The position numbers and the translations under genes are program-made. From an uncultured Crocinitomix sp. (GTDB lineage: Bacteria; Bacteroidota; Bacteroidia; Flavobacteriales_D; Crocinitomicaceae): a stretch of DNA of 37,506 nt. The stretch is from positions 1 through 37,506 of the forward strand of contig CAKZPK010000414.1 of NCBI GenBank assembly GCA_937139035.1, read 5' to 3'. This document shows positions 33,991 to 37,506 of the stretch, in pieces. Within the stretch, counting starts at the first letter, position 1, and the number at the start of each line of letters is the position of its first letter. Under the pieces are notes generated by a model. That model was not told the DNA's origin, made no database searches, and saw only the letters and a list, made by a program, of their open reading frames with translations.

Positions 33991-34211
33991 AATGGCTTTT
34001 CCTCTCCGTCGTTAGGATTAATGATTTTATTGATCTCCTCTTCTGTGCTATCTAATTTTTCGCGACAAAATTCCACCAGTAATTTAGCCTGTTTTACTTT
34101 CCCGGCCAAGTCATCAATATTTATTTCTTTTCGCTCAAGCAGATGTACAATTTCTTGCAATTGTTCCAAGGCTTCATCATATTTTAATTTCGGATCTAAT
34201 TTTGCTGTCAT
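33987..34211 (-). CDS. xseB: Exodeoxyribonuclease VII small subunit
   Basis: 74 residues: two helices of a coiled-coil-like hairpin, with LKYDEALEQLQEIVHLLERK (8-27) and the 'LAGKVKQAKLLVEFCREKLDSTEEEI' segment, the standard XseB pattern (Y.E.L..LE.IV..LE......L......K.G..L...C...L). It forms ExoVII with XseA. The start lies 11 bases after the xseA stop. Its acidic tail (DGEEKPF) is typical. Confidence 0.93.
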   Translation of the reverse strand: MTAKLDPKLKYDEALEQLQEIVHLLERKEINIDDLAGKVKQAKLLVEFCREKLDSTEEEINKIINPNDGEEKPF

Positions 34212-34222
34212 AAATGCTTGTA

Positions 34223-35605
34223 TTATTCGTGCTTTTTCACCTCAGTAATTTTACTGGTAATGAGGTGTTCACTTGATAATGTTTTTAATTCGGCTCCTTC
34301 TAACTCCCCTTCATAATTAATCAAGTCAATATTATTAATGGTTGATATGGTATACCCTTTTTTCAATAATTCCTCTGGATTTAATAGCATTAAAAGGTCG
34401 GCCAAATTATTTAACCCAATTTTATTGCGTTCAATATTATTGATGCTTAGCATATGAACCACATCTAACCTTGCGTTTAATTCCGTACTTTTTTTCAATG
34501 CAATTATATTTTTAGCATTGCTTCCAACCTTACTTAAACTTAGGTCTAATTTAGATTTTTCGCTTTCTATCAATTCCGTAACACCAATATGCAATTGATG
34601 CACGCAATCTTTTATTAGGTTATTATTTTCCCGAATAATATTTTGCGTATAGTGCACCAAGTACTTACTGGTATGTGTAAACTCATCCTTATTGGATGCA
34701 ATTAATTGCTGTGATATTTTAAGGATACTATCAAAAGCAGATTGTAATTCATTTCTAAATACTCCTGCTCGTACATAGAGGAATTTAGCTACTGCAGTTG
34801 GAGTGATTTCATATTTATTAGCGACCAAATCTGCAACTACATCATCTGTTTCATGTCCAATACCCGTAATAACAGGAATTCGGCTTTCAGCAATTGATTT
34901 TGCAATTTCATAAGCATTAAAAACATTCAAATCCATTTTGCTTCCACCACCACGCACAATCACAATTACATCAACATTATATTCTTGCGCCTCATGAATT
35001 GCATTCACAACCTCTTTCGTTGCACGATCTCCTTGTACAGAAACGGAAAACTCTTTTACTTTAAAATTCGTAAAGATTCTGTTTTCCATTAATTCAGTCA
35101 AAAAATCACGATATCCAGATGTATTAACTGAGCCAATTAATGCTACTTTTTTTATAATAGCTGGCAGCTTCAATTCTTGTTGCAAATCATAAAGCCCTTC
35201 CTTTTTCAATCGCTCAATAGTTTCTTTTTTCTGTTTCTCCAATTCACCATAAGTTATGGTAGGATCAACATCAAGAATATTGAGTTTTAATCCATAAATT
35301 GGATGAAATTCAATCCGCACATTTACTAAAACTTTATTCCCATGCTTGAATATTGTTCGCAACTCATTATTTAGCTGATTATTGACTCTATTAAATGTCG
35401 AAAACCACATATTGGCGGACATTTCAGCAACTCTTTTACCATCTTTTGAATCTGCCAATTCAAGATAATGGTGTCCATTTTTTTCTTGCGCCTTGGTTAT
35501 TTCAGCAATTACCCAATAATTTTTTAACGCAAAATTATCACGGATAAAACGCTCTAACGATTGGTTGAGTGCCGATAATGAAAATATGTTTCTTTTCTCT
35601 TCCAA
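34223..35605 (-). CDS. xseA: Exodeoxyribonuclease VII large subunit
   Basis: 460-residue catalytic subunit that degrades single-stranded DNA from both ends. N-terminal OB-fold (about 1-115: FALKNYWVIAEITKAQEKNGHHYLELAD), the family KLNILDVDPTITYGELEKQK bridge, then the catalytic domain with LIGSVNTSGYRDFLTEL, IVIVRGGGSKMDLNVFNAYEIA and PVITGIGHETDDVVADLVANK (the G-H-E-T-D motif) and a long coiled-coil C-terminal part. Full-length. First gene of the repair operon. The DNA upstream (35606-35764) contains a nine-base tandem repeat (AAACGGATA AAACGGATC at 35651-35668) and ACCTAT...ATAGGT, possible operator sequences. Confidence 0.95.
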   Translation of the reverse strand: MEEKRNIFSLSALNQSLERFIRDNFALKNYWVIAEITKAQEKNGHHYLELADSKDGKRVAEMSANMWFSTFNRVNNQLNNELRTIFKHGNKVLVNVRIEFHPIYGLKLNILDVDPTITYGELEKQKKETIERLKKEGLYDLQQELKLPAIIKKVALIGSVNTSGYRDFLTELMENRIFTNFKVKEFSVSVQGDRATKEVVNAIHEAQEYNVDVIVIVRGGGSKMDLNVFNAYEIAKSIAESRIPVITGIGHETDDVVADLVANKYEITPTAVAKFLYVRAGVFRNELQSAFDSILKISQQLIASNKDEFTHTSKYLVHYTQNIIRENNNLIKDCVHQLHIGVTELIESEKSKLDLSLSKVGSNAKNIIALKKSTELNARLDVVHMLSINNIERNKIGLNNLADLLMLLNPEELLKKGYTISTINNIDLINYEGELEGAELKTLSSEHLITSKITEVKKHE

Positions 35606-35650
35606 GTTTCAAGGATTGAACAGTAAATATACACAACTTACTCTAAATAA

Positions 35651-35668
35651 AAACGGATAAAACGGATC
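35651..35668. repeat. Two tandem AAACGGAT copies upstream of xseA
   Basis: AAACGGAT at 35651-35658 and 35660-35667, period nine bases. They lie about 46 bases upstream of the xseA start and about 100 bases before the small ORF. They might be a regulator site; two copies can also arise by chance. Confidence 0.3.
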
Positions 35669-35735
35669 ATTTAAAACCTATATAAACAACACATAAATAG
35701 GTATTTATACGGTTTCAGTATTTTAAATTTCTACT

Positions 35736-35743
35736 TAAATTTG
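35736..35743 (+). promoter_or_regulatory. TAnnTTTG (-7) box of the 33-residue ORF
   Basis: TAAATTTG, exact consensus, 21 bases before the ATG at 35765. A TTTC (35713-35716) sits about 20 bases upstream, a weak -33 candidate. Confidence 0.5.
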
Positions 35744-35764
35744 GAGCAACCTTAAACTCCCATT

Positions 35765-35866
35765 ATGAAACGTTCTCCAATGACAATTAACAAATCACTT
35801 TATTTTTTAATCGGGCTTTTGATATATGCTGCAATCGCTATTGGTTCTATTCAATTATTGAATTGA
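35765..35866 (+). CDS. 33-residue single-span membrane protein (small ORF)
   Basis: ATG 35765 to TGA 35864-35866. The product starts MKRSPMTINKSLYF and then has one helix of about 18 hydrophobic residues (LIGLLIYAAIAIGSIQLL) near the C-terminus. Basic N-terminus and hydrophobic C-terminus suggest an inner-membrane peptide with its N-terminus in the cytoplasm. It is too short for homology recognition. Support: exact -7 box at proper distance, in-frame ATG, position in an otherwise unused 260-base gap, and end two bases from the trpS stop. It could still be a chance ORF. Confidence 0.45.
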   Translation: MKRSPMTINKSLYFLIGLLIYAAIAIGSIQLLN

Positions 35867-35867
35867 A

Positions 35868-36836
35868 TTAATAACCGATTTTAGATCGAACCCTTTTTAG
35901 GACACCATTAGCAACTAAGGCTGCTTTCTCTGCTCCTTTTTGTAAAATTGCATCAAGTTCATCTGTGTTTTCCATGTAATAATCAAATCGTTCACGAACA
36001 TCCGCATACTCTTCCAAAATTAGCTCCAATATTGCTTTTTTGGTATGACCAAATCCCCAACCTCCTGCAGCATAATTTTCTCGCATAGCAGCAATTTGAC
36101 TTTCATTTGCTAAGAACTCATAAATTTTATAAGCATTACAAACATCCGGATCTTTTGGATCTTCCAAAGGTGTACTATCTGTTACTATGCTAAAAATTTG
36201 TTTTTTAAGCTGTTTTTTAGGATAAAAGAGGTTAATCGTATTTCCTTTAGATTTAGACATCTTAGTTCCGTCAGTTCCTGGAACTAACATTGTATCTTCC
36301 TGAATTGACTCTTCAGGCAATACAAAAGTTTCACCCATTTGATTATTAAACTTTTCAGCAACAGTTCTTGTCATTTCAATATGTTGCTTTTGGTCTTTTC
36401 CAACAGGAACAAACTCTGCATCATATAATAAAATATCTGCAGCCATTAACATAGGGTAGGTAAACAATCCAGCATTTACGTCATCTAAACGGTCGGCTTT
36501 ATCCTTAAAAGAATGAGCCAACGTAAGACGCTGATAAGGAAAAAAACAAGATAAATACCAAGATAACTCACTGGTTTGCGGCACATCACTTTGACGATAA
36601 AAAACAGTTTTATCTGTATCCAAACCGCAAGCAAGCCAAGCAGCAGCCGTTGCATACGTATTCTCACGCATAACTTCACCATCTTTGATCTGTGTCAAAG
36701 AATGTAGATCAGCGATAAACAAGAATGATTCGTTTTCATCATTCTCTGCCATTTTTATAGCTGGTTGAATTGCACCTAATACATTTCCCATATGCGGAAC
36801 ACCTGTACTCTGTACACCCGTTAAAATTCGAGCCAT
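35868..36836 (-). CDS. trpS: Tryptophanyl-tRNA synthetase
   Basis: 322-residue class I aminoacyl-tRNA synthetase. The HIGH-like motif is PHMGN (residues 14-18, in TGVPHMGNVLGAIQ) and the KMSKS motif is at 192-196 in GTDGTKMSKSKGN. Other family blocks: SFLFIADLHSLTQ, QSDVPQTSELSWYLSC, MAADILLYDAEFVPVGKDQKQHIEMTR (listed by key residues D-Q-x-Q-H-x-E). Full length. The leader of about 60 bases contains inverted repeats (36908-36948 region) upstream of a TATTTTTG box at 36906-36899; no Trp-rich leader peptide is visible. Confidence 0.96.
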   Translation of the reverse strand: MARILTGVQSTGVPHMGNVLGAIQPAIKMAENDENESFLFIADLHSLTQIKDGEVMRENTYATAAAWLACGLDTDKTVFYRQSDVPQTSELSWYLSCFFPYQRLTLAHSFKDKADRLDDVNAGLFTYPMLMAADILLYDAEFVPVGKDQKQHIEMTRTVAEKFNNQMGETFVLPEESIQEDTMLVPGTDGTKMSKSKGNTINLFYPKKQLKKQIFSIVTDSTPLEDPKDPDVCNAYKIYEFLANESQIAAMRENYAAGGWGFGHTKKAILELILEEYADVRERFDYYMENTDELDAILQKGAEKAALVANGVLKRVRSKIGY

Positions 36837-36898
36837 TATTCTAATATTTATTGTAAATTACATCTTTAATGAAACGAATTTCTCACCTTTAGACAACC

Positions 36899-36906
36899 CA
36901 AAAATA
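36899..36906 (-). promoter_or_regulatory. TAnnTTTG (-7) box of trpS
   Basis: The minus strand reads TATTTTTG, an exact match, 62 bases before the ATG. No TTG at the -33 distance was found. Confidence 0.4.
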
Positions 36907-36907
36907 G

Positions 36908-36948
36908 AAATAAAGCACTAATTGGAATAGCATGTTACGGCTTTATTT
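36908..36948. repeat. Inverted repeat between trpS and plsC-like gene
   Basis: AAATAAAGC (36908-36916) pairs with GCTTTATTT (36940-36948) across a 23-base loop. A second inverted repeat, TATTTTAT (36944-36951) / ATAAAATA (36963-36970), overlaps it, so the two folds are mutually exclusive. Could be a divergent operator or two alternative structures; AT-rich background makes chance pairing possible. Confidence 0.35.
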
Positions 36949-36998
36949 TATCAAATTGTTAAATAAAATATACCCACACAATAAACTTCGATTTTTTG

Positions 36999-37006
36999 TA
37001 CTTTTG
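36999..37006 (+). promoter_or_regulatory. TAnnTTTG (-7) box of the acyltransferase gene
   Basis: TACTTTTG, exact match to TAnnTTTG, seven bases before the ATG at 37014. No TTG at -33 distance. It would give a leader of about four bases. Confidence 0.45.
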
Positions 37007-37013
37007 TAGGCTA

Positions 37014-37506
37014 ATGAAAATACTACTAATACCATTCTTAATTGTTTACCGCGTTTATTTTGCGTTGGTGTTTTTTTTGGTATTGCTCATTTTATATCCC
37101 CTATTTTGGATACTCCTTTTAAGTGAAAAAAACTATGTGCGCGTTTTCAAACTAAAGGTTTTTACTGCACGAATTATATTGTTTTTAGATTTTGTTTGGC
37201 TGGTTCATAAATCAGATAAACCGCAGTTAGAAGAAGGTCCGTATGTTATTTGCGCCAATCACGCCTCTTATTTGGACATTATTTTAATGTATAGAATTTT
37301 GCCTAGAAAACGTTTTTTATTCATTGGCAAGTCTGAGTTATTAAAATGGCCAATTATAAATATTTTCTTTAAAAAAGTTGACATTGCTGTAAATCGAGAA
37401 AAAAGAAGCTCGGGTATGCGCTCAATTATTCGTGCGCGAAATGAATTACAAAATGGATGGTCTATCGTTCTTTTTCCAGCAGGAGGACTCCCTGTTGACA
37501 CACCAG
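37014..37506 (+). CDS. PlsC-type 1-acyl-glycerol-3-phosphate acyltransferase, C-terminus cut by window edge
   Basis: Partial, 164 codons from the ATG at 37014-37016 to the window end. N-terminal membrane helix (about residues 11-36), then acyltransferase motif I NHASYLDI (NHxxxxD: the catalytic His and Asp), motif II around FIGKSELLKWPIINIFFKKV, and motif III FPAGGLPVDTP. Family members transfer an acyl chain to lysophosphatidic acid or related lysophospholipids in the inner membrane. In nearly all family members motif III is FPEG; here the Glu codon is replaced by GCA (Ala). That could reflect changed acceptor specificity, a divergent subfamily, or a sequencing error. The rest of the gene lies outside the window. 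Confidence 0.85.
   Translation, partial: MKILLIPFLIVYRVYFALVFFLVLLILYPLFWILLLSEKNYVRVFKLKVFTARIILFLDFVWLVHKSDKPQLEEGPYVICANHASYLDIILMYRILPRKRFLFIGKSELLKWPIINIFFKKVDIAVNREKRSSGMRSIIRARNELQNGWSIVLFPAGGLPVDTP

Noticed and set aside
37268-37501. 77-codon minus-strand frame.
   Set aside because: Antisense to the acyltransferase with its NHxxxxD motif.
1-37506. CRISPR array, prophage, insertion sequence, restriction or defence system.
   Set aside because: No regularly spaced repeats, transposase, integrase, methyltransferase or phage structural genes were recognised.

Overview
The window is AT-rich, gene-dense DNA from a member of the Bacteroidota, most likely the order Flavobacteriales (a marine Cryomorphaceae/Crocinitomicaceae-like lineage would fit, but the genus cannot be read from the sequence). 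The evidence is a PorZ homologue and a secreted protease with type IX secretion system (T9SS) C-terminal sorting domains, TonB receptor-type proteins, HU-CCDC81/SPOR architecture, repeated promoter-like elements of the Bacteroidota type (TAnnTTTG, sometimes with an upstream TTG), and A-rich translation leaders with no Shine-Dalgarno sequence. I see no transposase, integrase, phage gene, CRISPR array or rRNA. The window looks like ordinary chromosomal core with a few lineage-specific surface genes.

Layout. 1-2410 (minus): galE (cut by the window edge), a YceI-like lipoprotein and a YihY/BrkB membrane protein. 2513-3379 (plus): a bestrophin-like channel, tail to tail with 3376-7107 (minus): a long YwqK/MORN-like repeat protein, a LysE-type exporter, exonuclease III and a small DUF3592-like membrane protein. 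7234-14499 (plus): radA, porZ, recO, a TonB-dependent receptor and a small membrane protein, the last four closely packed. 14651-23177 (minus): a T9SS-exported M43 metalloprotease, a secreted C1 cysteine peptidase, a short unknown protein, an HU-CCDC81/SPOR envelope protein, two tandem plug-only relatives of TonB receptors, and a DUF2459 protein. 23322-25942 (plus): rlmN and a secreted unknown protein. 25939-31171 (minus): an envelope operon read coaX, outer-membrane beta-barrel, TPR protein, lptC, small membrane protein, lipoprotein. 31283-32397 (plus): tRNA-Phe with a clear promoter and terminator, a Rof-like Rho-binding protein and an STM3941-type membrane protein. 32394-35605 (minus): a compact DNA-repair operon, xseA, xseB, AlkD-like glycosylase, SPL-like radical SAM protein. 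35765-35866 (plus): a 33-residue single-span protein. 35868-36836 (minus): trpS. 37014 to the end (plus): a PlsC-type acyltransferase cut by the window edge.

Themes. DNA repair recurs (radA, recO, exonuclease III, xseA/xseB, AlkD-like, SPL-like). Cell-envelope biogenesis recurs (lptC, PorZ, SPOR protein, beta-barrels, lipoproteins), and the window holds both a T9SS component (PorZ) and a likely T9SS cargo (M43 protease). The most unusual features are the two plug-only proteins with a shared two-block upstream element, an lptC gene whose lipoprotein signal needs a non-ATG start, near-leaderless promoters, three convergent gene pairs whose stop codons interlock by exactly 4 nt, the DNA-repair operon, and an acyltransferase with Ala in place of the usual motif-III Glu. 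I found no convincing undescribed multi-gene system such as a defence island.
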